64,000 nucleotides of DNA from positions 62,001-126,000 of the forward strand of contig CAVZRR010000020.1 in the NCBI GenBank assembly GCA_963777725.1, given 5' to 3'. Under the pieces are notes generated by a model, which worked only from the letters and a program-made list of their open reading frames with translations, ran no database searches and was not told the DNA's origin. This document shows positions 1-8,866 of the stretch, piece after piece (positions within the stretch are counted from its first letter, which is position 1; every line of letters starts with the position of its first letter). The translations under genes and the position numbers were made by a program. The DNA is from RPQJ01 sp963777725 (lineage in GTDB: Bacteria; Pseudomonadota; Gammaproteobacteria; Steroidobacterales; Steroidobacteraceae).

Positions 1-817
1 TGCCGCTGACCGCCGCGGTGCCGTCTCCCTGGCCGAGCACGCGCACCTTGAGTTCATTGCCGATCGCCCGCGCGATCTCGTCCTGGATCGCGAAGATGTC
101 CTTGAGTTCGCGATCGTAGGTCTCGGACCACAGGTGGAACCCGGTTGCCGCGTCGATCAGCTGCGCCGTGACGCGCACCCGCTCGGCCTGCTTGCGCACG
201 CTGCCCTCGAGCACCATCCGCACCTTGAGCTGGGTCGCGATCTCGGCCAGGTCGCGCTTCTCGCCCTTGAACTGGAACGACGAGGTTCGCGCCGCCACGC
301 TGAGCTCGGGCACGCGCGCGAGCACGTTCAGGATCTCTTCGCTGATGCCATCCGAGAAATACTCGTTCTCGGCATCGCCGGACATGTTCACGAACGGCAG
401 CACCGCGATCGACTTGTCGTCGAACATCGCAGGTGTCTGCGGCGCGCCACCCTGTGGTTGCAGCGATGCAGCGGTGGGCGAGGGCGCCTGGCTCGCCTGG
501 TCGTAGCGCCAGAAAATCCCGCCACCGACGAGGAACAGCAGAGTGATGATGATCAGTTCGGCCGCGCTGACCCGCTGGCGGCCCTGGTCGCCGTGGTACC
601 ACGCGGTGACCAGCACGACGGGCAAGCCGACGAGCAGCGCGAGGGTCGTGAGCTGCTGGACTTGCCCCGGCCACTGAAACGTGTCCGTGACGTATTCGAG
701 GCCCTGCAGGAATCCCCAGGCACCCGCTGCATAAACAACGCCCCACTGCACGACCTTGCGGCGGCGCAGCTTGGCCCAGGGGCTCTCTCCCTCACGCTCT
801 GTCGGCGTGTCGGTCAC
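1..817 (-). CDS. TolB-like-domain membrane protein, C-terminus cut by window edge
   Basis: The reading frame is open from a GTG at 817 to the left edge, giving about 272 residues without a stop. The N-terminal 105 or so residues hold hydrophobic segments (around residues 20-35, 45-65 and 80-98), followed by a linker and then a domain with the signature SIAVLPFVNMSGDAENEYF and DGISEEILNVLARV, typical of the FlgO/TolB-like domain found in proteobacterial proteins that usually continue into TPR repeats. These are membrane-anchored proteins of unclear role, possibly in signalling or complex assembly. The start is uncertain because no strong ribosome site precedes the GTG. Function is inferred from family resemblance only. 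Confidence 0.75.
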   Translation of the reverse strand, partial: MTDTPTEREGESPWAKLRRRKVVQWGVVYAAGAWGFLQGLEYVTDTFQWPGQVQQLTTLALLVGLPVVLVTAWYHGDQGRQRVSAAELIIITLLFLVGGGIFWRYDQASQAPSPTAASLQPQGGAPQTPAMFDDKSIAVLPFVNMSGDAENEYFSDGISEEILNVLARVPELSVAARTSSFQFKGEKRDLAEIATQLKVRMVLEGSVRKQAERVRVTAQLIDAATGFHLWSETYDRELKDIFAIQDEIARAIGNELKVRVLGQGDGTAAVSG

Positions 818-887
818 TGGTGGTGTTCCGTCACGCCCGGAGTCTAGCGGGTCCGACGCGCCGAAAGACAGCGAACGGCGGCGAACG

Positions 888-914
888 AAAAAAAGCGCCC
901 TCCGAAGAGGGCGC
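888..914 (-). terminator. rho-independent terminator after the phasin gene
   Basis: Read on the minus strand, an 8-bp perfect GC stem (GCGCCCTC / GAGGGCGC) with a four-base TTCG loop is followed directly by seven Ts. It lies about 65 bp beyond the phasin stop codon and points the right way to end that transcript. This is the clearest intrinsic terminator in the window. Confidence 0.92.
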
Positions 915-980
915 AATCAGGGGGAGAACGGTCGAATCTCTGTGCGTCGGGGCCGGGACGACCGGCGCCCGCCGCGTCGG

Positions 981-1502
981 TTACTTTTTGCGCGCCGGTG
1001 CCTTGCGGGCGGGGCGCTTGGCCTTCTTGCGCGGCTTCGCAGCCGGCTTGGCCTCGGCCTTGCCCGTCACGCTCGCGTAGGTATGGGTCGCGACCTTGCG
1101 CACGTCGCCACCGGCATCCTTGAAGATCGTCACGGCCTGGGTGATGTCGCTGACGATCCGCTCGCGGGTGGCGCGGAGCACGTCGGCCTGGTCGCGCGCC
1201 AGGTCCAGCACGTTGTTCGCGCGCGCCGCGCGCTCGAGCTGGTCAGCCGCTTCGGTCAGCGCCGTGGTGACCATTTCGGCCTGCAGTTCGATCAGGCTCT
1301 GGGCCGTGCCCTGCGAGATCGCGGTCAGCTTGACGCCCGAGCGCGCCAGCGCGCGGATCGGGTCCTTCAACGACTTGATGCCCGCGGCCGACTTGACGGC
1401 GGCTTCGCGCGCGGTCTCGACGGGCGCCTTGCCGAGCTTCTGGGCCTGGCCGGCCAGGACCTGCGCCTGCTCGGCGACGAATTCCTTCACTTTGCTGATC
1501 AT
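981..1502 (-). CDS. phasin family protein
   Basis: A 173-residue, largely helical, Ala-rich protein beginning MISKVKEFVAEQAQ. Phasins coat polyhydroxyalkanoate granules in the cytoplasm and control their size and segregation. The body shows the amphipathic heptad-like pattern of the family, and the last 30 residues are a Lys/Ala/Pro tail (KPAAKPRKKAKRPARK) like the histone-like tails of PhaF-type phasins, which could bind DNA. I chose the ATG at 1502 because GAGGA lies 8 nt before it; an in-frame ATG at 1529 is possible but has no such site. The gene is monocistronic, ending at the terminator at 888-914. No PHA synthase lies in the window. Confidence 0.85.
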   Translation of the reverse strand: MISKVKEFVAEQAQVLAGQAQKLGKAPVETAREAAVKSAAGIKSLKDPIRALARSGVKLTAISQGTAQSLIELQAEMVTTALTEAADQLERAARANNVLDLARDQADVLRATRERIVSDITQAVTIFKDAGGDVRKVATHTYASVTGKAEAKPAAKPRKKAKRPARKAPARKK

Positions 1503-1607
1503 CGTGGGATCCTCATAAAATTGCTGCATTGCAACATTGCTGCGGTGCAACATACCGCCGCCACGTGGCGTTTGTCAAATCAGGGATTCCCGAGGCGTCG
1601 AAAGGGC

Positions 1608-1754
1608 TTAATTCCAGCCTTCCTTGCCCGGCTCCTGGTTCATCAGCTTGCGGAACCGGGTGAACATGTAGATCGCCATCACGATCATGAACAGGATGGC
1701 ACCGAGGCTGAGCAGGCCAATATCGGTCGTCAGCAGTAACTTAAGGGCTTCCAT
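1608..1754 (-). CDS. DUF3149 single-span membrane micro-protein
   Basis: A 48-residue protein, MEALKLLLTTDIGLLSLGAI..., with one strongly hydrophobic segment (residues 13-32) followed by the positively charged stretch FRKLMNQEPGKEGWN. Length, the TTDIGLLSLG start and the charged tail fit the DUF3149 family of small gammaproteobacterial inner-membrane proteins of unknown role. The orientation predicted from charge places the C-terminus in the cytoplasm. It lies alone between the frameshifted DUF808 gene and the phasin gene. Confidence 0.8.
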   Translation of the reverse strand: MEALKLLLTTDIGLLSLGAILFMIVMAIYMFTRFRKLMNQEPGKEGWN

Positions 1755-1811
1755 TGCGGTATCCGGCGGCGGCAGTCGACCGCGCAAGGCTAATACCGGG
1801 GCGGCGCAAAT

Positions 1812-2790
1812 TCAGTCGTGAGTAACCGAAGTTCGTGTCCGATCGGCTGGCGCGCTCGGCCAGGCCTTGCGGACCAGGCTGACGATCGCGACGACGATTG
1901 CTCCGGCGACCACGCCAACGGCCGCGTTGGCGAGAATCGGCACGAGTGCCGCCAGCACCGCGTCGAGTCCGGACAGTCCCTCGGAGCGCTTTGCGACCTC
2001 CTCGAACCAGTGCTCGATCCACGGAATGCCGTGCGTCAGGATGCCGCCGCCGACGAGGAACATCGCCGCGGTGCCGGCAACGGAAAGCAGCTTCATCAGC
2101 CACGGCGCGAAGACGAGGATGCCGCGCCCGAGCCGACGTGACAGCGCCGGCAGTGTGCCGTCACCGCTGCGCTGGCTCAGGTAAAGGCCCGGCGTCGTCG
2201 AGCTTGACGATGCCGGCGACCAGTCCGTAGACGCCCACGGTCATCAGCAACGCGATGCCGACCAGTACGGCGACCCGGATTCCGAACGTCGCGGCCGCCA
2301 CGGTGCCGAGCGTGATGACGACGATCTCCGCGGAGAGGATGAAGTCGGTGCGGATGGCGCCCTTGATCTTGTCTTTCTCCACGGCGCGCAGGTCGACGCT
2401 CGGGTCGGCGAGGGCCTCGCGCAGTACCTCGCGATGCGGGTCCGCTGCTTTGCGATGGGTCAGCTTGTGCCAGATTTTCTCGAAGCCTTCGTAGCAGAGG
2501 AACAGGCCGCCGATCATCAGCAGCGGCAGGATCGCCCACGGTGCAATCGCGCTGATCGCGAGCGCGGCGGGCACGAGGATCGCCTTGTTGACCAGGGAGC
2601 CCTTCGCCACTGCCCACACGACGGGCAACTCGCGGTTCGCCTTGATGCCCGAGACCTGTTGTGCGTTGAGCGCGAGGTCGTCGCCGAGTACCCCGGCCGT
2701 CTTCTTCGTGGCGACCTTGGTCAGCACGGAAACGTCGTCGAGGATGCTGGCGATGTCGTCGAGCAGTGCGATCAGGCTGGCGCCGGCCAT
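1812..2790 (-). pseudogene. yedI: DUF808 (YedI-like) membrane protein, frameshifted
   Basis: The N-terminal two thirds (MAGASLIALLDDIASILDD..., ending ...VAGIVKLDDAG) and the C-terminal third (...WLMKLLSVAGTAAMFLVGG...) are both clear pieces of one DUF808/YedI inner-membrane protein but lie in different frames. Reading through, deleting one C from the CCC at 2188-2190 restores the junction LDDAGLYLSQRSGDGTLP and gives a single protein of about 325 residues, close to the family length of about 300. The total length is 3n+1, consistent with one inserted base. Function of the family is unknown. It may be a real pseudogene or a sequence error; see the finding on the five frameshifts. Confidence 0.85.
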
Positions 2791-2882
2791 GGCGTGACTC
2801 GGGTTCGGTTGACACGCGTATGTTAAGGGTCCGGCGCGACGAGCGCGGGACTTCCGGGGCCCCCGGGCGTATCGTCCGCCGG

Positions 2883-4739
2883 CTAGAGCGCCGGGACTGC
2901 GGCCGGGTCGGTGAGTTCGGGCGGCGGGATGTCGAACAGCACGCGCAGGCGCAGGCCGAGCAGTTCGAGCGTGCCGAGGGCCTTGCGCTCGTCGATCACG
3001 CGGGCAAGCAGGGCTGGATCGTCGGTGATGATGTTGTCCACACCACGCTCGATCATGCGCAGCATCACTTCCGGCTGGTTGACGGTCCAGACATGGACGT
3101 CCTTGCTCGCAGCATGCGCGCGTCGTACCAGTGAAGGCGTGGCTCGCGCGGCATTGAGGCTGACGAAATCGGCTTCCGTGCGCACGACGTTGCCGATGGC
3201 TGCCGTCACGATGTGGCCCGTCACGAGGCGCGGTTCGATGCTCTCGACCTGCTTGAGCGCCGCGTAGTCGAGTGACGTGATCACGACCTGGTCGAGGAAG
3301 TCCTCGCGCCGCAGCAGATCGATCACCGCGGGCACGAGCTCGGGATCGGGCACGTTGTACTTGAGCTCGATGTTGATCTTCATCCGGCCGCGCACGAGGT
3401 CGATCACTTCCTCGAGCGGCGGAGGGTGCTCACCGGCAAAGGTCGCGTCGCGTTTGCGGCCGATGTCGATCGCCCCGATCTCCGCGGCAGTCAGCTCGCT
3501 CACCTTGCGGGGATCATCGCCCATCCTCATCACGTCGCCGTCGTGCAGCACGATCAGTCGGCGGTCGCGGGTGTGCTGGACGTCGAGCTCGGCGTAGGTC
3601 GCTCCGGCTTCCATCGCGGCTCGGAAGGCAGCCATCGTGTTCTCAGGTGCCACCGCCGAGGCGCCGCGGTGCGCGGTGATCGCTACCGCCGGTTCGAGGT
3701 CCAGCTGCGAGGCGACGTACCCTGCTGCGCCGAATGCCGCGGCCAGCAGGCCGACCATGGCGAATGTGACGGGCCGGGCGAGACTTCGGGTGCGCTCGTC
3801 GCTGAGTGCGAGCTTGGCCGGCTTCCAGTCGTCACCCATCTGCTCCCTGTACATCCGCGTGACGAGAAACTGGTGTCCGGCGACGAGCAGGCCTCCATAG
3901 AGGAATCCGCCGACCAGCGTCACGACGAGATACACGGCGACGAGCGGCAGCACGCGGCGCACGTCGATGCCGGCCCAGTCGAGTCCCGCGTCGGATACCT
4001 GGCGAAACGCCCAGGTGATCGCGATCGCCGCCGCGGTGAGCAGCAGCCACCACAGCAGCAACGGCAACGCAATCCGGACCAGCCGGCCACGCGTCGCGTC
4101 CGCGCTATCTGCGAGGGCGCGCGCGGGTGACACGCCGGTGAAGACGAGGGCGGGCACGGCGTACAGCCAGCGCGCGAGCTGCCAGGCTGCAAGCAACGCA
4201 TAAGCCGCAACCAGGGCCACCGCGATCAGCTTTGCGCGTTGCCACTCGGGCGGATGCTCCGCGAGGTAATAGTTGATGTCGTGCCCGCCGAGCATCGTGA
4301 ACCAGATGGCGGCCGCCGCGGCCAGAAATGGCAGCGCCAGAAGCAGCAGGCGCAGGAACACGCGCGCCGAGAGCAGGATCAGCCTTGGCAGCAGTCGGAG
4401 TACGGATGCGACCGTGGACCAAACCGTGACGCGATGCCGGGCGATCGCCTGCCCGGCGATCCCGCTCTGGCCGGCGAACTCCGCGAGCAGCAGGCTTACA
4501 GTCAATGCCACGATCACCAGCACGAACGCAAGGCCGGCCGGCGACAACGCGAAGGCCGCGATGTCGAAATTGCTGATCACGGGTTCGCCGGAGGCGAGCA
4601 CGATCCGGCGCCCGATCCAGGAGACGATCGGCGTGAAGATCGCCGCACCCAGCAACTGCATCAGCAGATGAAGGGCGAGCGACGTGCGCCAGTGCGTGCG
4701 GAAATCCGCCCACGTGCGCGCGGCCAGCCCGGTGTCCAT
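2883..4739 (-). CDS. membrane-anchored glycerophosphodiester phosphodiesterase
   Basis: A 618-residue protein with an N-terminal membrane domain of some six to eight hydrophobic segments (about residues 20-345), followed by a GDPD domain from residue 353. Catalytic residues are visible: HR at 357-358, Glu366 in APENT, and Glu384/Asp386 in AELDVQHTRD. These enzymes hydrolyse glycerophosphodiesters to glycerol-3-phosphate and an alcohol; the fusion to a membrane domain suggests phospholipid-derived substrates at the inner membrane. The ATG directly follows the TGA of the upstream M28 peptidase gene (TGAATG), so the two are co-transcribed. Confidence 0.9.
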   Translation of the reverse strand: MDTGLAARTWADFRTHWRTSLALHLLMQLLGAAIFTPIVSWIGRRIVLASGEPVISNFDIAAFALSPAGLAFVLVIVALTVSLLLAEFAGQSGIAGQAIARHRVTVWSTVASVLRLLPRLILLSARVFLRLLLLALPFLAAAAAIWFTMLGGHDINYYLAEHPPEWQRAKLIAVALVAAYALLAAWQLARWLYAVPALVFTGVSPARALADSADATRGRLVRIALPLLLWWLLLTAAAIAITWAFRQVSDAGLDWAGIDVRRVLPLVAVYLVVTLVGGFLYGGLLVAGHQFLVTRMYREQMGDDWKPAKLALSDERTRSLARPVTFAMVGLLAAAFGAAGYVASQLDLEPAVAITAHRGASAVAPENTMAAFRAAMEAGATYAELDVQHTRDRRLIVLHDGDVMRMGDDPRKVSELTAAEIGAIDIGRKRDATFAGEHPPPLEEVIDLVRGRMKINIELKYNVPDPELVPAVIDLLRREDFLDQVVITSLDYAALKQVESIEPRLVTGHIVTAAIGNVVRTEADFVSLNAARATPSLVRRAHAASKDVHVWTVNQPEVMLRMIERGVDNIITDDPALLARVIDERKALGTLELLGLRLRVLFDIPPPELTDPAAVPAL

Positions 4740-6413
4740 TCAGGGTGCGGTTGCCGCAGTGCGGCTCTTGTCCCTGATCGCCCGGAACTCGCTGCCTTCG
4801 CGCCAGTTCGGCCAGCCGCTCTCGTTCGCGACTGCGAGGCCCACGTCGTAGTACAACTCGAGATCCTGCAGCGTCCCGCTGACATCCCACGCGGGGTCGT
4901 ACTCGTCCGATGGCTTGTGGTAGCGGTTCGCGACGTAGTCATCGAGCCACGCGCGGCCATACTCGGCGCCCTTGGTCGGGCTGTCGATGCCGGCTTTCGT
5001 GTAGAGCATCGGCACGCCCTGCTTGGCCAGGTTGAAGTGATCGGAGCGGTAGTAGAAGCCCTTCTCGGGTGACGGTTCCTGCACGAGCACGCGCTGCTGC
5101 TTCGCGGCTGCCCGACGCAGGTACTCATCGAGTTCCGAGGCACCGTAACCGATCACCGTGATGTCACGCGTCCTGCCGATCGCATAGAGGTTGTCCATGT
5201 TGAGCCCGCCGGCCATGTTGGCGACCGGAGCCGGCGGGTTCTCGGCGAAATGCTGGCTGCCGAGCAGTCCCGATTCCTCGGCCGTGACGGCGACGAACAT
5301 CACCGAGCGCTCCGGACGCGGCTTCGTCGCGGCGAACGCCCGGCCGAGCTCGATCAGCGCGGCGATGCCGGTGGCATTGTCCGACGCGCCGTTGAAGATC
5401 GTGTCGACGTGGCTGTCGTCCGCGCCCGCGGTCTTGCCGAGGTGGTCCCAATGGGCCGTGTAGAGAAAGTACTCATCGGGCCGCTCGCTGCCGGGGACCA
5501 CGCCGACGACGTTGTAGGTCGTCGAGAATTTCACGTCGTTACGCACCCCGACGCTCGCCTTTACCCCGAGCGGGCGCGGACGGAACTTCACGTTCGATGC
5601 GGCTTGCTTGAGTTGCTCGTAATCCTCGCCAGCCAGCGCGAGCACGCGTTGCGCGGCCTCGTGCGTCATCCACCCCTCGAGCGCGAGGCGTTGCGTCGCG
5701 TAGTCGTCGATGCGCAGGTCGATCTGCGAGGCCGAACCGTTGCGGACGACTTCCCACGGGTATCCGGCCGGCTTGGTCTCGTGGACGACGAACAGGCCCG
5801 CGGCGCCCTGGCGCAAGGCCTCCTCGTATTTGTAGGTCCAGCGACCGTAGTAGGTCATCGCGTTGCCGGTGAACAGCTTCGGATCCTGCGTTGCAAAGCC
5901 CGGGTCGTTGACGAGCACGACCGCGATCTTGCCGCGCATGTCGAGGCCGGCGTAGTCGTTCCAGCCGTACTCCGGTGCGACGATGCCGTAGCCTGCGAAG
6001 ACGAGTTCGGCGTCCGCGACACGCGACTCGGTCACCGGCTGCCGCGTCCAGACCACCATGTCGTCACCGTAACGCAGGGCGGTGCTGCCCTTGGGGCCGC
6101 GGATCGGCATCGTGTCGTCGGGATGCGTCGTGATCTCGACGACCGGCACCGGCTGCCGGAAGCTGTCGCCGATGCCGGGTTGGAGACCGGCGGCACGGAA
6201 CTGCTGCTCGATGTAGGCGAGCGTCTTCTTTTCGCCCTCTGTGCCTGGCGCGCGCCCTTCGAATTCGTCGGCAGAAAGGCGCTCGATATGGGTCCGGTAG
6301 GCCGTCTCGGAGAAGGGCGGGGCGGTCGGGGGCGGTTCTCCGGCCCAGGTGAGCGAGGCGCTGAGGAGCAGCGTGGTCGCGCCGGCAAGTGCCGGGCTGA
6401 TCTTGTGAATCAT
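4740..6413 (-). CDS. secreted M28 family zinc metallopeptidase with PA insert
   Basis: A 557-residue protein with a signal peptide (cleavage near residue 24, ...LTWAGEPPP). Zinc-site residues of the M28 aminopeptidase family are present: His321 in TAHWDHLG, Asp345 in NGASDNATG and the Glu pair 379-380 in TAEESGLLGS. Residues about 130-260 correspond to the protease-associated insert common in this group. It probably removes N-terminal amino acids from peptides in the periplasm. The start at 6413 (MIHKISPALAG) is preferred because AAGGA precedes it at normal spacing; an upstream in-frame ATG at 6434 lacks one. It heads an operon with the phosphodiesterase gene. Confidence 0.9.
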   Translation of the reverse strand: MIHKISPALAGATTLLLSASLTWAGEPPPTAPPFSETAYRTHIERLSADEFEGRAPGTEGEKKTLAYIEQQFRAAGLQPGIGDSFRQPVPVVEITTHPDDTMPIRGPKGSTALRYGDDMVVWTRQPVTESRVADAELVFAGYGIVAPEYGWNDYAGLDMRGKIAVVLVNDPGFATQDPKLFTGNAMTYYGRWTYKYEEALRQGAAGLFVVHETKPAGYPWEVVRNGSASQIDLRIDDYATQRLALEGWMTHEAAQRVLALAGEDYEQLKQAASNVKFRPRPLGVKASVGVRNDVKFSTTYNVVGVVPGSERPDEYFLYTAHWDHLGKTAGADDSHVDTIFNGASDNATGIAALIELGRAFAATKPRPERSVMFVAVTAEESGLLGSQHFAENPPAPVANMAGGLNMDNLYAIGRTRDITVIGYGASELDEYLRRAAAKQQRVLVQEPSPEKGFYYRSDHFNLAKQGVPMLYTKAGIDSPTKGAEYGRAWLDDYVANRYHKPSDEYDPAWDVSGTLQDLELYYDVGLAVANESGWPNWREGSEFRAIRDKSRTAATAP

Positions 6414-6467
6414 CAGAGGTCCTTGCAACGGCAAAGCGCGGTCGCGGTGGACGTAACTGTACCAAAT

Positions 6468-6540
6468 AGGTGCCGGTGTTACGGTTCGTTCGGTTCGGAG
6501 CGTGTCGCTCCGAACCGAACGAACCGTAACACCGGCACCT
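6468..6540. repeat. 73-bp perfect hairpin, GGTGCCGGTG repeat family, complete copy
   Basis: The left arm 6468-6502 and right arm 6506-6540 pair over 35 consecutive base pairs with only a three-base loop. The outer part is AGGTGCCGGTG; the inner part contains two roughly 9-bp units (ACGGTTCGT, TCGGTTCGG). The last base overlaps the TGA of ahpF, so on the ahpF strand the hairpin begins immediately at the stop codon. It could end ahpF transcripts, although no T tract follows. Other copies of the outer word occur at 8867, 22387, 32720, 36254 and 42431. Confidence 0.95.
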
Positions 6541-8126
6541 CAAGCGGCGGCCGCTTGCTCGGCTGGCGCGGACGAGCGGATCAGGTGATCGAACGCGCTC
6601 AACGCCGCCTTCGAACCCTCGCCCATGGCGATGATGATCTGCTTGTATGGCACGGTCGTCGCATCGCCGGCCGCGAACACGCCCGGCAGCGACGTCTGGC
6701 CGCGCGCATCCACCTCGATTTCGCCCCGCGGACTCAGCGCCACCGTGCCCTTGAGCCACTCGGTGTTCGGCAGCAGGCCGATCTGCACGAACACGCCCTC
6801 GAGTTGGATGCGATGTGTTTCGCCGGAGTTGCGGTCGCGGTAGCTGAGCGCATTGACCTTGCCGCCGGCGCCGTGCACCTCGGTGGTCTGGGCGGACACG
6901 ATCACGCGTACGTTCGGCAGGCTGCGAAGCTTCCGCTGCAGCACCTCGTCTGCCCGCAGCCGGTTGTCGAACTCGATCAGCGTCACGTGCGCGACGATGC
7001 CCGCGAGGTCGATGGCGGCCTCGACGCCCGAGTTCCCGCCGCCGATCACCGCGACCCGCTTACCCTTGAACAACGGACCGTCGCAGTGGGGGCAATAGGC
7101 CACACCGCGGCCCCGATACTCGCGTTCGCCGGGCACGTTCATTTCGCGCCAACGCGCGCCAGTCGAGAGGATCACGCTGCGACTGCGCAGGCTCGCACCG
7201 TTCTCGAGCTGCACCGTGTAGAGGCCATCCTGGTCTGCCGGCAGCAGGGCTGCCGCACGCTGCAGGTTCATGATGTCCACATCGTAGCTCTTGACGTGGT
7301 TCTCGAGCTGCGCGGCGAGCTTCGGACCCTCCGTCTCCTGCACCGAAATGAAGTTCTCGATGCCCATCGTGTCGAGCACCTGGCCACCGAAGCGCTCCGA
7401 CACCACGCCGGTGCGGATGCCCTTGCGCGCCGCGTAGATCGCCGCCGAAGCGCCGGCCGGGCCGCCGCCGACGATCAGCACGTCGAACGGGGCTCTGGAC
7501 TTCAGCTGCTCGGCTTGGCGCGCGCCGACATTGCGATCGAGCTTGGCGAGGATCTCCTCGACCGTCATGCGACCCTGGCCGAACGGCTGGCCGTTCAGGT
7601 GCACGGTCGGCACGGCCATGATCTGCTTCGCCTCGACCTCGGACTGGAACAGCGCGCCGTCGATCATCGTGGCGCGCACGCGCGGATTGAGCACCGCCAT
7701 CAGATTCAGTGCCTGCACGACGTCCGGGCAGTTCTGGCAGCTCAGCGAAATGTAGACCTCGAAATCGAAGTCGCCGTCGAGCGACTTGATCTGCTCGATG
7801 ACCGCTGCGTCCGCCTTGGGCGGATGACCGCCGGCCTGCAGCAGAGCGAGCACCAGCGAAGTGAACTCGTGACCCATCGGGATGCCCGCGAAGCGGATGC
7901 CCATATCGGCCCCGACGCGGGTCACGGTGAACGACGGCGCGCGAACGCTGCCGTCGGCATCTCGCTGGCTCAGCGTGATCAGGCTCGACAGGGATGCGAC
8001 GTCCTCGAGCAACGCGCGCATCTCTGCCGCGGCGTCGCTGCCGTCGAGCGTCGCGACGATCTCGATCGGCTGGGTCATGCGGGCGAGGTAGCCTTGCAGC
8101 TGCTGCTTGAGATTGGCGTCGAGCAT
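6540..8126 (-). CDS. ahpF: alkyl hydroperoxide reductase subunit F
   Basis: A 528-residue flavoprotein disulfide reductase, near the usual 520. The N-terminal thioredoxin-fold domain carries Cys130/Cys133 (SLSCQNCPD). The FAD-binding motif VLIVGGGPAGAS starts at residue 217, and the active-site pair Cys345/Cys348 is in AYCPHCDG. A second GxGxxG (VIGGGNSGVE) follows for NAD(P)H. AhpF passes electrons from NADH to the peroxiredoxin AhpC. The gene lies 59 bp downstream of ahpC, separated by a hairpin at 8153-8178. No strong ribosome site is seen before the ATG at 8126. Confidence 0.95.
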   Translation of the reverse strand: MLDANLKQQLQGYLARMTQPIEIVATLDGSDAAAEMRALLEDVASLSSLITLSQRDADGSVRAPSFTVTRVGADMGIRFAGIPMGHEFTSLVLALLQAGGHPPKADAAVIEQIKSLDGDFDFEVYISLSCQNCPDVVQALNLMAVLNPRVRATMIDGALFQSEVEAKQIMAVPTVHLNGQPFGQGRMTVEEILAKLDRNVGARQAEQLKSRAPFDVLIVGGGPAGASAAIYAARKGIRTGVVSERFGGQVLDTMGIENFISVQETEGPKLAAQLENHVKSYDVDIMNLQRAAALLPADQDGLYTVQLENGASLRSRSVILSTGARWREMNVPGEREYRGRGVAYCPHCDGPLFKGKRVAVIGGGNSGVEAAIDLAGIVAHVTLIEFDNRLRADEVLQRKLRSLPNVRVIVSAQTTEVHGAGGKVNALSYRDRNSGETHRIQLEGVFVQIGLLPNTEWLKGTVALSPRGEIEVDARGQTSLPGVFAAGDATTVPYKQIIIAMGEGSKAALSAFDHLIRSSAPAEQAAAA

Positions 8127-8152
8127 TGTCAGTTCACCACGGTTCGGAAAAT

Positions 8153-8178
8153 CCCCCTCCCACAGGGGTGGGAGGGGG
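8153..8178 (-). terminator. intercistronic hairpin between ahpC and ahpF
   Basis: An 11-bp perfect stem (CCCCCTCCCAC / GTGGGAGGGGG) with a four-base loop, followed on the transcribed strand by ATTTTC. It sits between the ahpC stop and the ahpF start, so it probably lowers read-through or protects the ahpC message, giving more peroxiredoxin than reductase. The short T tract makes it a weak terminator. Confidence 0.65.
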
Positions 8179-8185
8179 TTAATCG

Positions 8186-8752
8186 TCAGATCTTGCCGAC
8201 GAGGTCGAGCGACGGAGCCAGCGTCTTCTCGCCAGGCGTCCACTTGGCCGGGCAGACCTCGCCCGGGTGCGCGGCGATGTACTGGGCAGCCTGCACCTTG
8301 CGCAGCAGTTCCTTGGCGTCGCGGCCGATGCCGAGGTCGTTCACTTCGGCAACCTTGATGACGCCCTCGGGGTTCACGACGAACGTGCCGCGCAGCGCCA
8401 GGCCCTCTTCCTCGATCAACACGCCGAAGTTGCGGCTGATCGCGTGGGTCGGGTCGCCAACCATCGGGTATTCGATCTTCTTGATCGTCTCCGACGCGTC
8501 GTGCCAGGCCTTGTGCGTGAAGTGGGTGTCGGTGGACACGCTGTAGATCTCGACGCCCAGCTTCTGGAACTGCGCGTAGAGGTCGGCGACGTCGCCGAGC
8601 TCGGTCGGGCAGACGAAGGTGAAGTCGGCGGGGTAGAAGAAGAAGACCGACCACTGGCCCTTCACGTCGGCGTCCGTGACCTGCACGAACTCGCCATTGT
8701 GGAACGCGGTGGCCTTGAACGGCTTGATGGTGGTGTTGATCAACGAGCTCAT
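8186..8752 (-). CDS. ahpC: alkyl hydroperoxide reductase subunit C (typical 2-Cys peroxiredoxin)
   Basis: A 188-residue peroxiredoxin, matching the 187-residue length of the enteric protein. The peroxidatic Cys48 is in FYPADFTFVCPTELGD and the resolving cysteine is in HPGEVCPAKW near residue 167. It reduces hydrogen peroxide and organic hydroperoxides in the cytoplasm and is recycled by AhpF, encoded next. The start ATG at 8752 gives the family N-terminus MSSLINTTIKPF. An OxyR-type site at 8824-8860 upstream implies induction by peroxide. Confidence 0.96.
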   Translation of the reverse strand: MSSLINTTIKPFKATAFHNGEFVQVTDADVKGQWSVFFFYPADFTFVCPTELGDVADLYAQFQKLGVEIYSVSTDTHFTHKAWHDASETIKKIEYPMVGDPTHAISRNFGVLIEEEGLALRGTFVVNPEGVIKVAEVNDLGIGRDAKELLRKVQAAQYIAAHPGEVCPAKWTPGEKTLAPSLDLVGKI

Positions 8753-8823
8753 TTGCGTGACTCCATGAACGGGGGATGAAACTTGAGTGCGCAAACGATA
8801 CCGTCCGGGGTTCGGTAGATCTA

Positions 8824-8860
8824 ATCGATTTATCGTACCGATCCGATAGGGAACGACTAT
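8824..8860 (-). promoter_or_regulatory. candidate OxyR binding site upstream of ahpC
   Basis: Four tetranucleotides are spaced exactly seven bases apart: ATCG, GTAC, ATAG and CTAT at 8824, 8835, 8846 and 8857. OxyR recognises ATAG-N7-CTAT-N7-ATAG-N7-CTAT, and the half covering 8846-8860 is a perfect ATAG-N7-CTAT. The site ends about 70 bp before the ahpC start, a fitting place for activation. No oxyR gene lies in the window. Confidence 0.7.
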
Positions 8861-8866
8861 GAAGCA

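Noticed and set aside
134..847. Plus-strand frame of 237 codons at the left edge
   Set aside because: It lies opposite the TolB-like-domain gene, whose motifs are clear on the minus strand.
5250..8546. A 1098-codon open frame on the plus strand opposite the M28 and ahpF genes
   Set aside because: It is antisense to genes with clear catalytic motifs, is extremely Arg/Ala/His/Asp-rich, shows no domain, and is expected in high-GC DNA where the opposite frame lacks stops.
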